The notes beneath the pieces were generated by a model. That model saw only the letters and a list, made by a program, of their open reading frames with translations. It made no database searches and had not been told where the DNA came from. Made by a program: the position numbers and the translations under genes. From Mycobacterium colombiense (GTDB lineage Bacteria; Actinomycetota; Actinomycetes; Mycobacteriales; Mycobacteriaceae), in assembly GCF_001665835.1 (NCBI RefSeq), contig NZ_LZSX01000073.1:186001-250000 (forward strand): a DNA stretch of 64,000 nucleotides. The letters run 5' to 3'. The first letter of the stretch is position 1. The number at the start of each line of letters is the position of its first letter. Positions 39,460-48,780 of the stretch are shown piece by piece.

Positions 39460-39663
39460 CTATTCGTGGCTGTGACCGTGAACGTCTTCCAGGCCCGCCT
39501 GATGCAGGTGCTGATGGGTGTGTTCGGTCCCGTCGGCGTGAGCGTGTGGGTGTTCGTGCTCGACGTGCTCGTGCTCGTGGCTCGTGTGCGCATGGGCGTG
39601 GGTCACGTCGCCGTGCTGGTGCTCGTGCGCATGCGGCGTGTCGTGGGTGTGCTGTTCGGTCAT
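39460..39663 (-). CDS. His-rich 67-residue peptide
   Basis: 67 codons with 23 His (34%), alternating as His-x-His and His-Glu-His-Glu; no membrane span. It is 43 bp after kmtR in the same direction, so co-transcription with this Ni/Co sensor is likely. The composition suits a nickel/cobalt/zinc buffer or chaperone. The GC-rich codon use matches neighbouring genes, so it is not a chance frame. Absent from the families I know. Confidence 0.65.
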   Translation of the reverse strand: MTEQHTHDTPHAHEHQHGDVTHAHAHTSHEHEHVEHEHPHAHADGTEHTHQHLHQAGLEDVHGHSHE

Positions 39664-39706
39664 TGCGGTTCTCTCCTTTGTGAAATGCCTTGTGGTTGTT
39701 GCTCGC

Positions 39707-40114
39707 TCAGCGGCCGGCGCTGCGCTGCCGGCTGGGCGGGCGGGACGACTCGGCGACGGCCTTGAGCCCGCTGTCGCGTCGGTGGTGACCGGGCACCCCG
39801 GGGCCGGCGTGCTCGGCGTTGAAGACCGCGTCGATGACGAGCTGACGGACGTGGTCGTTTTCCAGGCTGTAGAAAATCGTCGTGCCCTCCCGGCGGGTGC
39901 GGACCAGGCGTGCCATCCGCAACTTCGCGAGGTGCTGGGAAACCGACGGCGCCGGCTTGCCCACGTGCTCGGCGAGTTCTTTCACCGACATCTCGTGGTC
40001 GGTCAACGACCAGAGCGCCTGCACGCGGGTGGCGTCGGCCAGCATCCGGAACACCTCGACCACCAGGTTGGCCTGGTCGTCGGGCAGTCGGCCTTTGCCA
40101 TTATCTGCATGCAT
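39707..40114 (-). CDS. kmtR: ArsR/SmtB family nickel-cobalt sensor
   Basis: 135 residues from ATG 40114 (MHADNGKGRLPDDQ), aligning with KmtR; an in-frame TTG lies at 40120. A -10 TAGTAT ends 6 bp before the ATG, so the mRNA may be leaderless. Winged helix: DATRVQALWSLTDHEMSVKELAEHVGKPAPSVSQHLAKLR. C-terminal metal ligands include NAEHAGPGVPGHHR. KmtR represses cation export on Ni/Co-free state. Counterpart of Rv0827c. Confidence 0.9.
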   Translation of the reverse strand: MHADNGKGRLPDDQANLVVEVFRMLADATRVQALWSLTDHEMSVKELAEHVGKPAPSVSQHLAKLRMARLVRTRREGTTIFYSLENDHVRQLVIDAVFNAEHAGPGVPGHHRRDSGLKAVAESSRPPSRQRSAGR

Positions 40115-40126
40115 ACGCAAATACTA
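40102..40126 (-). promoter_or_regulatory. kmtR promoter overlapped by an inverted repeat
   Basis: -10 TAGTAT occupies 40126-40121 on the minus strand. TATTTGC and GCAGATA (one mismatch, 8-bp spacer, 40102-40123) straddle the start codon and -10, as an autoregulating ArsR protein would need. Inferred. Confidence 0.5.
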
Positions 40127-40158
40127 GCGAAAGTCGATTCGGCTGCCAAGGGCGCGGA

Positions 40159-40656
40159 TCAGGCCGACGGGACCACCGTCGACTGGCGGCCGCCGTTGCG
40201 CTCGTTCCAGAGCCGGTAGACCTGCACGGCGTCGTCTTTGGGCTCGTAGCGCATGGGCAGGCGTCGCTGGTCCCATTCCTTCGCGAATTCGTCGTAGAAC
40301 GTGGACAACTCGAAGTACTTGCGGTCATCCAGGTAGTACTGCTCGTAGCTGTCCCGGGTGGTCAGGAACACGACTTCCTTGGGTGAGCAGTAGTACAGCG
40401 AGCCCAGGCACATCGGGCATGGATGGGCCAGCACGTAAATGGTGGCGTCGACGAGGTGCTCGGTGCCCAGCTTCATGCAGGCCTCGCGGATCGCCAGGAT
40501 TTCCGCGTGGGCGGTGGGATCGTTCGTCTGGGCCACCTTGTTGGCGCTCTCGGCCAGCACCGCGCCGTCCTGGACGATGACGGTCGCGAACGGGCGGCCA
40601 CCCTCGTCCACGTTTCGGCGAGCCAGGTCGATCGTCCGCTGGGCGAAATCGGACAT
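40159..40656 (-). CDS. Nucleoside/guanine deaminase (CDA fold)
   Basis: 165 residues. Zinc-site motifs HAE (50-52) and PCPMC (Cys80, Cys83) define the cytidine-deaminase fold; TIYVLAHPCPMCLGSLYYC and NDPTAHAEILAI resemble tRNA- or guanine-deaminase families rather than CDA proper. Its neighbour is a methyltransferase in the opposite direction. Counterpart of Rv0828c. Confidence 0.85.
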   Translation of the reverse strand: MSDFAQRTIDLARRNVDEGGRPFATVIVQDGAVLAESANKVAQTNDPTAHAEILAIREACMKLGTEHLVDATIYVLAHPCPMCLGSLYYCSPKEVVFLTTRDSYEQYYLDDRKYFELSTFYDEFAKEWDQRRLPMRYEPKDDAVQVYRLWNERNGGRQSTVVPSA

Positions 40657-40774
40657 GGGTCCTCCGGCGTAGAACGGGAGCAGATAACTCGGAGAGTAGT
40701 CCCGCCGCCGGAATGCGACCTTGTGATACTAACTAGATCGTCTATGTTTTTTCTGACCCGATTAAGGGGGCACC

Positions 40775-41674
40775 ATGGCGCGCGCCGAACGTGATCGTTG
40801 GAACCTGGCGACGAGTGTCGGGGCGACGGCGACGATGGTGGCCGCTCAGCGGGCGCTGTCATCCGACGCGAAGTTGATCGACGACCCGTACGCCGCACCG
40901 CTGGTGCGCGCGGTAGGGATCGACGTCTACGTCCGGTTGGTGAACGGGGAAATCGCCGCCGGCGGGAACACGGAGTTCGACCCGCAGCGGATGGCGCAGG
41001 GGATGGCCTGCCGAACCCGGTTCTACGACCAATTCTTTCTGGACGCGACCCGCAGCGGCATCGGCCAGGCCGTGATCCTGGCGTCGGGCCTCGATTCCCG
41101 CGCCTACCGGCTGCCCTGGCCGCCGGGGACGGTCGTCTACGAGGTCGACATGCCAGAGGTGATCGAATTCAAGACGCTGACGCTGGGCGACCTGGGAGCC
41201 GAGCCGAGCGCCGAGCGGCGCACCGTCGCCATCGACCTGCGCGACGATTGGGCCTCGGCCCTGCAGGCTGCCGGATTCGATCCGCAGGCCCCGTCGGCAT
41301 GGAGCGCCGAAGGCCTGGTGGTGTACCTGCCCGAGGAAGCTCAAGACGCGCTATTCGACAACATCACGACGCTGAGTGCCCCCGGCAGCCGTCTCGCCTT
41401 CGAATTCGTGCCTGACACTGCCGTTTTCGCCGACCCGCGGTGGCGCGCCCACCACGACCGGATGAGCGAACTCGGGTTCGAGCTCGACTTCAACGATCTC
41501 GTCTACCACGGTCAGCGCAGCCACATCGTCGACCACCTGAGCCAGCGCGGCTGGCAGACCAGCTCCCAGACCATTGCGGAGCTGCATGCGGCCAACGGGT
41601 TTGTCTACGCCGACGACGACGTCGCCGCGGCCTTCGCCGATGTCACCTACAGCAGCGCGGTGCTCGGGCAATGA
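40775..41674 (+). CDS. Class I SAM-dependent methyltransferase (LCMT-like)
   Basis: 299 residues from ATG preceded by AAGGGGGCACC. TIGR00027-type mycobacterial features: [48 protein letters not shown]. These proteins are numerous in mycobacteria and resemble polyketide or leucine carboxyl methyltransferases; substrate unknown. Counterpart of Rv0830. Confidence 0.87.
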   Translation: MARAERDRWNLATSVGATATMVAAQRALSSDAKLIDDPYAAPLVRAVGIDVYVRLVNGEIAAGGNTEFDPQRMAQGMACRTRFYDQFFLDATRSGIGQAVILASGLDSRAYRLPWPPGTVVYEVDMPEVIEFKTLTLGDLGAEPSAERRTVAIDLRDDWASALQAAGFDPQAPSAWSAEGLVVYLPEEAQDALFDNITTLSAPGSRLAFEFVPDTAVFADPRWRAHHDRMSELGFELDFNDLVYHGQRSHIVDHLSQRGWQTSSQTIAELHAANGFVYADDDVAAAFADVTYSSAVLGQ

Positions 41675-41717
41675 GCCGTGATTCCGGCGCGCACGGCCGG
41701 GGCCGTGCGCTTTGTGG

Positions 41718-41790
41718 TGCCCCCACTAGGACTCGAACCTAGGACCTGCGGATTAAAAGTCCGTAGCTCTACCAACTGAGCTATAGGGGC
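41718..41790 (-). tRNA. lysT: tRNA-Lys(TTT)
   Basis: 73 nt with acceptor GCCCCTA/TGGGGGC, anticodon TTT, T-loop TTCGAGT. CCA is encoded at 41717-41715. It faces the + strand tRNA trio. Confidence 0.97.
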
Positions 41791-41914
41791 CGCGGAGATT
41801 CAGGATACTTGGACCGAAAACGCGGCTCGTTTGAGGATTGGGCACACCGTGACCTAAGCTGACGTGGCTCCCAACGAAACCACGTTGCGAGTACCCCGGA
41901 GTGATTCGGTTCTG

Positions 41915-41987
41915 GCCCCCATCGTCTAGTGGCCTAGGACGCCGCCCTTTCACGGCGGTAGCACGGGTTCGAATCCCGTTGGGGGTA
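41915..41987 (+). tRNA. gluT: tRNA-Glu(TTC)
   Basis: 73 nt, acceptor GCCCCCA with TGGGGGT (G-U first pair), anticodon TTC in CCTTTCACG. CCA is not encoded. Confidence 0.97.
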
Positions 41988-42016
41988 CGCGACGCGGTGA
42001 CGCGGAGCAGCAGCAA

Positions 42017-42090
42017 GGCCCTGTGGCGCAGTTGGTTAGCGCGCCGCCCTGTCACGGCGGAGGTCGCGGGTTCGAGTCCCGTCAGGGTCG
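42017..42090 (+). tRNA. aspT: tRNA-Asp(GTC)
   Basis: 74 nt, acceptor GGCCCTG with CAGGGTC, anticodon GTC, T-arm GCGGGTTCGAGTCCCGT. Discriminator G, CCA not encoded. Confidence 0.97.
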
Positions 42091-42120
42091 CCAAGCGCGG
42101 CGAGGCAATCGCTGCCCTCC

Positions 42121-42194
42121 GGCCAGGTAGCTCAGTCGGTACGAGCGTCCGCCTGAAAAGCGGAAGGTCGGCGGTTCGATCCCGCCCCTGGCCA
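42121..42194 (+). tRNA. pheU: tRNA-Phe(GAA)
   Basis: 74 nt, acceptor GGCCAGG with CCTGGCC, anticodon GAA, T-arm GGCGGTTCGATCCCGCC. CCA is encoded at 42195-42197. Confidence 0.97.
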
Positions 42195-42228
42195 CCAAGG
42201 ATCTGCGAGTTGTCGGCGTACTGCCGCG

Positions 42229-43716
42229 TCAAACCACGTAGGGCGCAATCAGAGTGGTGGCACCCAACACCACCAACCCGATCAGGAACGCGACGATCGT
42301 GAAGCCCATCACCTGACGGACATTGAGTTTCGCGATCGCGAGCAGGGGCAGCAACCAGAAGGGCTGGATCATGTTCGCGACCCCTTCGCCGACGGCGACC
42401 GCCATGGACATCAACCCGAGGTAAGCCGGCGAGGTCTGGCCTACCGCGCGCGCCGAGTCGACCGCGATCGGGCCCTGCACGGCCCAGTGCCCGCCGCCGG
42501 ACGGCACGAACAAGCTGATGATCAACGAGCCGATGAAGGTAAAAAACGGCAGCGTGTACTGCGTCGCGCCGCTCACCAGCCCGTGGGCCAGCAGCGTCTG
42601 CAGGGGCACTGCCTTGCCGCCGGCGTGCGAGGGCGCATAGCCGAGCAGAGCAACCAGACCGCCGTAGAGCGGGTACTGCAGCAGGAGCGGACCAGACACC
42701 TTCGCGGCGCCGGTGAATGCCCGGATGAACCGGATCGGCGTACGGTGCAGCAGCGCACTGGTGATCGTGAACAACATGATCATCGACGAGATGTTCAGCG
42801 CGAAACCGCTGAGGCAGAAGTAGGCAATGCCCGCGGCGAACACGAGGACATTGAGAATCCACTGGTTTTCCAGCCATTCGGCGAACGATCGCTTGCCCTC
42901 GGTCTTGACCCCGGACTGGCCCTCGTCCTCGAACACAGCGGGATGGGGCGCAAGGCTTTGCGTCGGCTGCATGCGCCAGATAGCCAGCGCGAGCAGCGCC
43001 AGCACGACGATCACCGACAGCCAGCTGTAAGGCTCGAAGATCGTCAGCTTGAGCGGCACCGTGGCGCCAGTCATCTTGTGGATCACGTTGATTGGGCTGC
43101 CGTCGTCCGTGTTCGCCAGCGCGATCGATGACGACAGTCCCTGCGTCCAGACAATGAAGCCCATGAACGCCGCGGCGATGAGGTAGCCGAAATGTGTGTC
43201 GGTGAAGCGCCTCGCGACCTGGCGGGCGATCAGCGCACCCGCGACCAACCCGAGCCCCCAGTTCAGCAGGGACAGTGCGGCGCTCAAGCCGAAACAGAGC
43301 AGGGCTCCCTGCACCTGGTTCCTCGGCTTGCCCGCGATGTAGACGATGGCCCGCTTGAGAACCGGCGCCTCGGCGAGCGTGTAACCGGTCACGAGGATCA
43401 AGACCATCTGAAAGGCAAAGGTAAAGATATTCTGCGATCCCCACACGCCCCCGTACCACGCCTTGAGCATGCCGCTCGCCGATGCGCCGCGCACCAAGAA
43501 CGCAACCAGGGCGGCGACGATGACGGTGAGGATGACCGCGAACAGGTAGGGGTCGGGCATCAGCCGTTCGACATACCGGACACAGAGCGCGGTGAAGGCT
43601 TGGATGACGCCGCGGTGTCTGGGTTTACCGTCTTCTTCTGACGCGCTTGGCCGTTCGGCCTCGGGCTCGGGCGCCTCGGTTGCGGCCTTGGGTTCATCGC
43701 TCGTCGTCATCGACAT
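42229..43716 (-). CDS. Short-chain fatty acid transporter, AtoE family
   Basis: 495 residues with a 45-residue acidic cytosolic head and about a dozen membrane spans. The AtoE signatures are WGLGLVAGALIARQVARR, PSGGGHWAVQGPIAV and GEGVANMIQPFWLLPLLAIA. AtoE-type proteins import short-chain fatty acids. It begins the non-syntenic block beyond the tRNA cluster. It could also move other carboxylates. Confidence 0.88.
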   Translation of the reverse strand: MSMTTSDEPKAATEAPEPEAERPSASEEDGKPRHRGVIQAFTALCVRYVERLMPDPYLFAVILTVIVAALVAFLVRGASASGMLKAWYGGVWGSQNIFTFAFQMVLILVTGYTLAEAPVLKRAIVYIAGKPRNQVQGALLCFGLSAALSLLNWGLGLVAGALIARQVARRFTDTHFGYLIAAAFMGFIVWTQGLSSSIALANTDDGSPINVIHKMTGATVPLKLTIFEPYSWLSVIVVLALLALAIWRMQPTQSLAPHPAVFEDEGQSGVKTEGKRSFAEWLENQWILNVLVFAAGIAYFCLSGFALNISSMIMLFTITSALLHRTPIRFIRAFTGAAKVSGPLLLQYPLYGGLVALLGYAPSHAGGKAVPLQTLLAHGLVSGATQYTLPFFTFIGSLIISLFVPSGGGHWAVQGPIAVDSARAVGQTSPAYLGLMSMAVAVGEGVANMIQPFWLLPLLAIAKLNVRQVMGFTIVAFLIGLVVLGATTLIAPYVV

Positions 43717-43905
43717 GCCCTCGCGTTCTCAGTGCGTCGGCGTCGTCGTCGATCGGTACCGCGGCGGATTCGGCGGGGAGCTCTAGTGCCCGCGGGGTTC
43801 GTATCCGAAGCGCGCGCGTCGCCATCGCCCAGCGGCCATCGTTCGCAGATCGACCCCTTTGTTTCGTGTGGTCAGCCCGCGTTCGACCGCGCGCACTGGC
43901 TGATC

Positions 43906-45171
43906 CTAGTAAACCTTGCGCCGGGCCGCTTCTTTTGCGCTCGCTGCTGATCGACCGGGTGCCGCTGTGCCGGTGGATGCGCGGCCCGCGCCCGATGGCG
44001 CTCGGGATAGCTGTGGCGCTTTCCTTTCCAAGCCTGGCGGCACTAACCTGACCGGCACCAATTGTATTGCCAGCAAAGGAAACAAACCGCATAGTGCCCA
44101 AGCCGTCGGATACGCGGCGACGGTGATCACCGCACCGAAGAGCGGAGGTCCGGCTGCGGCGACCATTCGCTGAGTGGTGTTGTGCAGGCCCAGCGCGCGT
44201 CCACTCCAGAACGGCCCGGCGAACTCCGTGATCGCGGTGGCCTCCAGTCCATTGTCGAGCACCGCGGTTACCGATACTGCGACCATGAGTGGCACTGCGA
44301 GAAGTGAGGAAGTGTTATCCGTGAGGGCAAGCAGGAACAAGGCCAGGGTCGCGACGATGGCGATGGTGCGGACCGGGCGCATCCGCGAGCCGACCCGATC
44401 CGACCAGCGGCCCACCGCGATGCGGCCTAGCCCGCCGAGTAACTGAGAGACAGTGACTAGGCCGCCGGCCGCTGCGATCGACCAGTTGTGATGTTTGGTC
44501 AGCCAGACCAGCATGAAGGTCACGGTGATCGTCTGCGGCATCATCAGCAGACTCGCCACAAGGTGGATTCGCCACAGCACGAACGATTTACGATATGGGT
44601 TGGCCAATTCCTGCTCGGTGGCTGCCCGTCGAGATTTGCGTGGCGGATCGACTATTCCGATCGCACCGGCGACGGCCGCCACCGCGCATGCCAGGGCCGG
44701 GAACATCAGCCCCACGCGCGGGCCGCGCTCGGCCAGTTCTGGAATGACCAGCGCGCCCAACGCGATACCCAGCGGTTGGGCGGTCTGGCGGATGCCCATC
44801 GCCAGACCGCGTTGGTGCGGCGGGAACCATGCGGATACCAATCGGCCGCCGGCCGTGTTGCAGCTGGCGGCGGTCATGCCGCCGAGGAATAGGTAGGCGC
44901 CGACCAAAAGCAGTGAATGCGCCGACGCCGCGGCATAGGCCGCGGCGGCCGTCAGTGCAGAACCGACCGTCAGCACGATCCGCTCGCCGACTCGGTCGAG
45001 CACGTAGCCCCAAAGAACCAGCGTGACAACCATGCCCCAGCTCGGCATTGACGACAACAGGCCGGCCTCGCTCAGTGGAATCCCGCGGGCGCTCTCCAGT
45101 GAGGGGATCAAAAAGGCAATGCCGTTGATGAAGAGGAAGGAGCTCGCCGTTATTCCCAACGAGACGGCCAT
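43906..45171 (-). CDS. MFS transporter (oxalate/formate-type family)
   Basis: 421 residues, 12 spans. MFS motifs: WGYVLDRVGERIVLTVGSAL and AVGRWSDRVGSRMRP. ATG 45171 lacks a good ribosome site, while in-frame codons upstream read ITAQLGAGGRWSI after an AAGGAG at ideal distance from an ATT codon, so the true start may be a non-standard codon a few residues upstream. The 189 bp to AtoE hold nothing clear. Substrate unknown. Confidence 0.8.
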   Translation of the reverse strand: MAVSLGITASSFLFINGIAFLIPSLESARGIPLSEAGLLSSMPSWGMVVTLVLWGYVLDRVGERIVLTVGSALTAAAAYAAASAHSLLLVGAYLFLGGMTAASCNTAGGRLVSAWFPPHQRGLAMGIRQTAQPLGIALGALVIPELAERGPRVGLMFPALACAVAAVAGAIGIVDPPRKSRRAATEQELANPYRKSFVLWRIHLVASLLMMPQTITVTFMLVWLTKHHNWSIAAAGGLVTVSQLLGGLGRIAVGRWSDRVGSRMRPVRTIAIVATLALFLLALTDNTSSLLAVPLMVAVSVTAVLDNGLEATAITEFAGPFWSGRALGLHNTTQRMVAAAGPPLFGAVITVAAYPTAWALCGLFPLLAIQLVPVRLVPPGLERKAPQLSRAPSGAGRASTGTAAPGRSAASAKEAARRKVY

Positions 45172-45538
45172 AATCGACCAGCGTCCGCCCGCTCCCAGTT
45201 GTGCCGTAATTTTCAGCTCCTTCGCCGCGGGGGCATCATGCGACGTCGTTGCGACAGAACGAAGTTCACCACTCGCGGAAATCGCCGCGCTTTCTTTGGC
45301 CGCCGGTACCCAGCGCCGGCGCTTCCACGGTGATCATCGCCAGCAACAACACCCCAATTCATGAAAAGGAGTAGGGGTATTGCCGTTTCGGCTGCAGTTG
45401 TCGCGGCGGGGAAATCGAGCAACCGAGCCGTCTGCGGTGGTTGGTGTCCCGCCGGGCTAGCTCGCGAACCGATATCAGTTGCGATATTGTCGGCGCTTCG
45501 CTGCTTGAACAGTCCCAGTATCCTCATTCCCACGGCAC
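45172..45538. other. 367-bp gap between MFS and PPE genes
   Basis: Nothing firmly coding. On the minus strand there is a 23-codon frame opening ATG ATC ACC GTG GAA and ending near 45260, and an open frame continuous with the MFS gene without a standard start codon. Both may be leader sequence for the transporter. No hairpin or repeat is clear. Confidence 0.3.
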
Positions 45539-46726
45539 TCACCCGCCCGCGGGTGATCGGGAAACCACGGTGGGCCGGAGCTCGAATCGGGAAGCCGCAT
45601 CACTCATCCCACGTCCGGCGGTATTCGCCATCGGTATGAAGGGCAGACCCGCCGGCGCACTGCTTGAAGGTTCAACTATCGGAGTGGAGTGCCAACTGGC
45701 ACTGGGTAACTCGATGACAGCAGGGCTTGATACCGGTGCCGCTGCCCAGGCAAGCGGCACCGACAGCGCGCCGATCGAGAGCCCGCGGGCAACGCCCGTC
45801 GTCATCGCGGTGCCGCTGCCGCCGAGGCCCGACAATCCCAATCTCAGCGCTCGCGTCCCGGAGCCGACCGCGTGGGCGAGCTCCGATTTCACCGACATCG
45901 CGGCTGCCGCCGGCGCGCCAACCCCCTTCGACAACGACAGCGCGCTGTTGATGAAGTTGAGGGGATGCATGGCAATCTTTGCCGGTGTCTCCACCAGAGT
46001 GCTCAGCTTCGACATCGCCCCTGACAGTGCCGCGGGTGTGGAGGCTCCCGACGTCGATGCCGGCGTTGTGGCGAGTTCGCGCAGCGCTTGAGGAACCGTT
46101 GTGATCAATTGAGAGCCGGTCGACATCGCCTCCTGCGCCCGCAGCCCAACCGAGTCGCCCGCCGCGTGGCTGATGGCCGCGCCCTGTTCGGACATACCCG
46201 CCGGGTCGGTCGTAACCGGCGGCGAGAGAAACGGAGTCAGCACCGACGCGGCCGCCGAGGACGCGGCGTAGCCGTACATGGCTGCAGCATCTTGGGCCCA
46301 CATCCGCTCGTATTCGGCTTCGGTGGTCGCGATGGCGGGGCCGTTTTGCCCGAGGACGTTGGTCGTGACCAGCAGCAGCAGTATTGCTCGATTTTCGGCA
46401 ATCAGCGGCGGTGGCACCATCGCAGCGAACGCGGTCTCGTAGGCGTCAGCGGCTGCCTGGGCATGGTTAGCTGCCTGCAGAGCCTGACCGGCGGTGGTGC
46501 TCAGCCAGGTGACATACGGCGTCGCCGCCTCGGTCATCGCTGTCGAGGCACGACCAGCCCAGTGATAGGCGAGTGTCGAGATCACTGAACCGTATACGGT
46601 TGCCGCCAGGTACAGGTCCCCGGCCAGTGTGTCCCACGCCATCGCAGCGGCCAGTAGCGATCCCGCACCGGGGCCCGAATATATGCGTCCGGAGTTGATT
46701 TCTGGTGGTAATGCTCCGAAGTCCAT
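45539..46726 (-). CDS. PPE family protein, SVP subgroup
   Basis: 395 residues from ATG 46726 ([20 protein letters not shown]) after GGAGAGGG; the longer frame to 46885 is not family-like. PPE N-terminal domain (1-about 180) has the W-x-G helical turn ([12 protein letters not shown]). The SVP motif GALSVPLAW near residue 330 places it in PPE-SVP. No PE partner or ESX gene adjoins it. It would be exported by an ESX system. PPE genes mark slow growers. Confidence 0.93.
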   Translation of the reverse strand: MDFGALPPEINSGRIYSGPGAGSLLAAAMAWDTLAGDLYLAATVYGSVISTLAYHWAGRASTAMTEAATPYVTWLSTTAGQALQAANHAQAAADAYETAFAAMVPPPLIAENRAILLLLVTTNVLGQNGPAIATTEAEYERMWAQDAAAMYGYAASSAAASVLTPFLSPPVTTDPAGMSEQGAAISHAAGDSVGLRAQEAMSTGSQLITTVPQALRELATTPASTSGASTPAALSGAMSKLSTLVETPAKIAMHPLNFINSALSLSKGVGAPAAAAMSVKSELAHAVGSGTRALRLGLSGLGGSGTAMTTGVARGLSIGALSVPLAWAAAPVSSPAVIELPSASWHSTPIVEPSSSAPAGLPFIPMANTAGRGMSDAASRFELRPTVVSRSPAGG

Positions 46727-47031
46727 CGCTATCCCTCTCCAATGGGCGCTGGGAGTTTGCGACGGATATCGGCTGTGGTTGTGCGAGTGGTGAGTTGAGG
46801 TACACGCGCGAACATGATCTTCCTCTGCAGGGCATGGGTGTACGGATGTGTGCCGGCGGCGGGTGGTAGCCGCGCCGCGGTGCAACTGATTCGGCCTACG
46901 CCGATTTGCGATTACGGCATTCGTGCTTGCGCATCAAGCGCCGCGACAAGAACCAGGACTTGATGCGATAAAGGTTCACCGGCCGGGTGCATGGCCGCAT
47001 GAGGCGGCACCCAAAGCCTGACGCTGACCGA
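46727..47031. other. 305-bp gap between PPE and LpqS-like genes
   Basis: No gene is supported. A short basic frame on the + strand near 46900-46970 ([14 protein letters not shown]) looks coding-like by codon use but has no start, and may be a relic. No repeat or terminator is clear. Confidence 0.3.
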
Positions 47032-47469
47032 TCAGAGTCGAGCGATGCAGAAGCGGGTCAAAAAATCATGACTACCAGGAGGATTGGCAGGCGCACGTGA
47101 CTGGGGCGCACTGCGCGGAGTCAACAGGCCGGCCATGGAGGCCGGTGTCGGAAACGACCGATCCGGTGGTGCCGACCGCGACCAGTTCGGAGGCCGATCA
47201 CGTTTTATCCCAGCACTTTTGAATGGCTTCTGATTCGTCGATGAAGGCCCATGGTCAGACCGACTTGTGGGTTCGCTAGGAGCGTCGACGTGGGCTCGGA
47301 CGAGATCTGTCCCGGCCTGCGCCACCGTAACCTGTTGTTCGGGGCCCGGCGCGGCGAGCGCCGACCGTAGCGCCCAGCACCCTGTGAGGGCGCCAAAGAG
47401 GGCAAGGGCGGCAATGACCGCGACAGCTGATCGCCATGGTCGTGGTTTGCCTAAACCCCAGAGATTCAC
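47032..47469 (-). CDS. LpqS-like small secreted protein, possibly frame-damaged
   Basis: 145 residues from GTG. The N-terminus is a signal peptide (WRSAVAVIAALALFGALTGC) and the C-terminus is LTRFCIARL, close to the LpqS ending (LLTRFCLAR) of the RicR copper regulon. Between them the frame carries Ser/Pro/Arg-rich text, while the +1 frame reads AFIDESEAIQKCWDK-like sequence that better fits the family. It may therefore be a gene with two compensating frameshifts. A copper link is inferred. Confidence 0.5.
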   Translation of the reverse strand: MNLWGLGKPRPWRSAVAVIAALALFGALTGCWALRSALAAPGPEQQVTVAQAGTDLVRAHVDAPSEPTSRSDHGPSSTNQKPFKSAGIKRDRPPNWSRSAPPDRSFPTPASMAGLLTPRSAPQSRAPANPPGSHDFLTRFCIARL

Positions 47470-47741
47470 AGTGATTCACACGTTATCATCGACGACGGCT
47501 CTGCGAAGTGCGGCAAAGATTTGAAGATGATTAGAGGAATTCGGCAGCGCTGGCCCGGCGGTGAAGCCCAGCTAAGACCCCGCTCGCTGGAACTACCTGC
47601 GGCTTAGCGTCTGGCGGCACCGGGTGCGGATGAAGACGAGATTGACACCAGATGTCGCGACTATGAGCCACCGTTGGCCACTTCGTTGCAATCTCCAGCA
47701 ACCGTGCGTCGGGTCCGCCCGGTGCGACCTGACGCCTGCCG

Positions 47742-48581
47742 CTACTTGAGCATGCTCCCGGCGTCGACGGTGACCGGAAGGCCTGTGATGTAACGCGATT
47801 CGTCGGAAGCCAGGAACAGCACCGCGTTGCTGATGTCCACCGGCTCGACCCAGCCGACCGGCAGCACGTGCATGAACTGTGCGGCTACCTTGAGGTCATC
47901 CGGGCCGGGGTTCTCCAGGTCCGGCCGGAACAGCTTCATAGTGCCCTCGTTCATGAACATCGGCGTGTTCACGTTGGTCGGGTGAACGGAGTTCACCCGG
48001 ATGAAGTGCTGGCCGAGTTCGACTGCGAAGGTACGCATCAGCCCGACTACGCCGTGTTTGGCGGCGATGTAGTGACCGGTGTGCGGGTAGGCCTTGAGCC
48101 CACCTACCGAGCTGGTCAAAATGATCGATCCACCCTGGCCCTGGGAAATCAGGTGCGGCACACCGGCTTTCACTGTTTTCCAAACCCCCGAAAGGTTGAC
48201 GTCGATCATATCTCGCCAGTCGTCTTCATTGGTCTTGTCGAGAGTCTGGCCACCGTTGCCGATCCCGGCGTTGGCGCAGATGATGTCGAGGCGGCCGAGT
48301 TGTTCGACTCCGCCGTCCACCGCCGCCTTCAGGGCGTCGTAGTCGCGCACGTCGACTTCGGCGGTCACGATGCGCCGGTTGAGCCCCTTGATGAGGTCGG
48401 CCGTCTCGGCCAGGTCATCCGGCGTCGAGGGTGGGATCTCGCTGCTGCTGCTGATTGGGGTGCAGATGTCGACGGCGATGATGTCGGCACCCTCCTGCGC
48501 CAGGCGCACCGCGTGACTGCGGCCCTGGCCCCGGGCCGCCCCGGTGATGAACGCAACCTTGCCCTCGACTCTTCCGCCCAT
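47742..48581 (-). CDS. Mycofactocin-coupled SDR family oxidoreductase
   Basis: 279 residues. Cofactor motif GAARGQGRSHAVRLAQEGAD with the GQGR variant and the inserted loop around residues 40-58 are the hallmark of mycofactocin-coupled SDRs; NAGIG, and Tyr-x3-Lys in YIAAKHG follow. It probably oxidises an alcohol with a tightly held NAD. It belongs with the TetR and P450 beyond it through a shared operator. Substrate unknown. Confidence 0.9.
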   Translation of the reverse strand: MGGRVEGKVAFITGAARGQGRSHAVRLAQEGADIIAVDICTPISSSSEIPPSTPDDLAETADLIKGLNRRIVTAEVDVRDYDALKAAVDGGVEQLGRLDIICANAGIGNGGQTLDKTNEDDWRDMIDVNLSGVWKTVKAGVPHLISQGQGGSIILTSSVGGLKAYPHTGHYIAAKHGVVGLMRTFAVELGQHFIRVNSVHPTNVNTPMFMNEGTMKLFRPDLENPGPDDLKVAAQFMHVLPVGWVEPVDISNAVLFLASDESRYITGLPVTVDAGSMLK

Positions 48582-48655
48582 GACTGCACCTCACTGATCC
48601 GGGAGGCCGGGATGACGACGGCCCGGCGCACCTTGGTTCGGTCGACTTCAATTAT

Positions 48656-48669
48656 TTGTCGATCGATCA
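48656..48669. promoter_or_regulatory. TetR-type operator upstream of the SDR
   Basis: TTGTCGATCGATCA, an imperfect palindrome (TNNTCG-N2-CGATCA). It lies 75 bp before the SDR start and matches the element at 49458-49471, which lies before the TetR gene. Confidence 0.5.
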
Positions 48670-48780
48670 GGAAGGGTGGCACCATTTGGCCGCAGTGTCA
48701 ACAGATGCCGGGACGGTCGCACGATTTGGTGCTGCGCGGCGGATGCAGCGCGGGGGTCGTCGCGGGAGCGGCGGCCGGCC

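Noticed and set aside
41753..43459. A 568-codon leftward frame across the tRNA cluster
   Set aside because: It reads through three tRNA genes on the opposite strand and the AtoE gene; a chance open frame.
43694..43825. 43-codon ORF before AtoE, overlapping its start
   Set aside because: No ribosome site and low-complexity composition; coupling cannot be supported.
46900..46970. Possible transposase remnant ([14 protein letters not shown])
   Set aside because: Too short, no start codon, and no terminal repeats around it.
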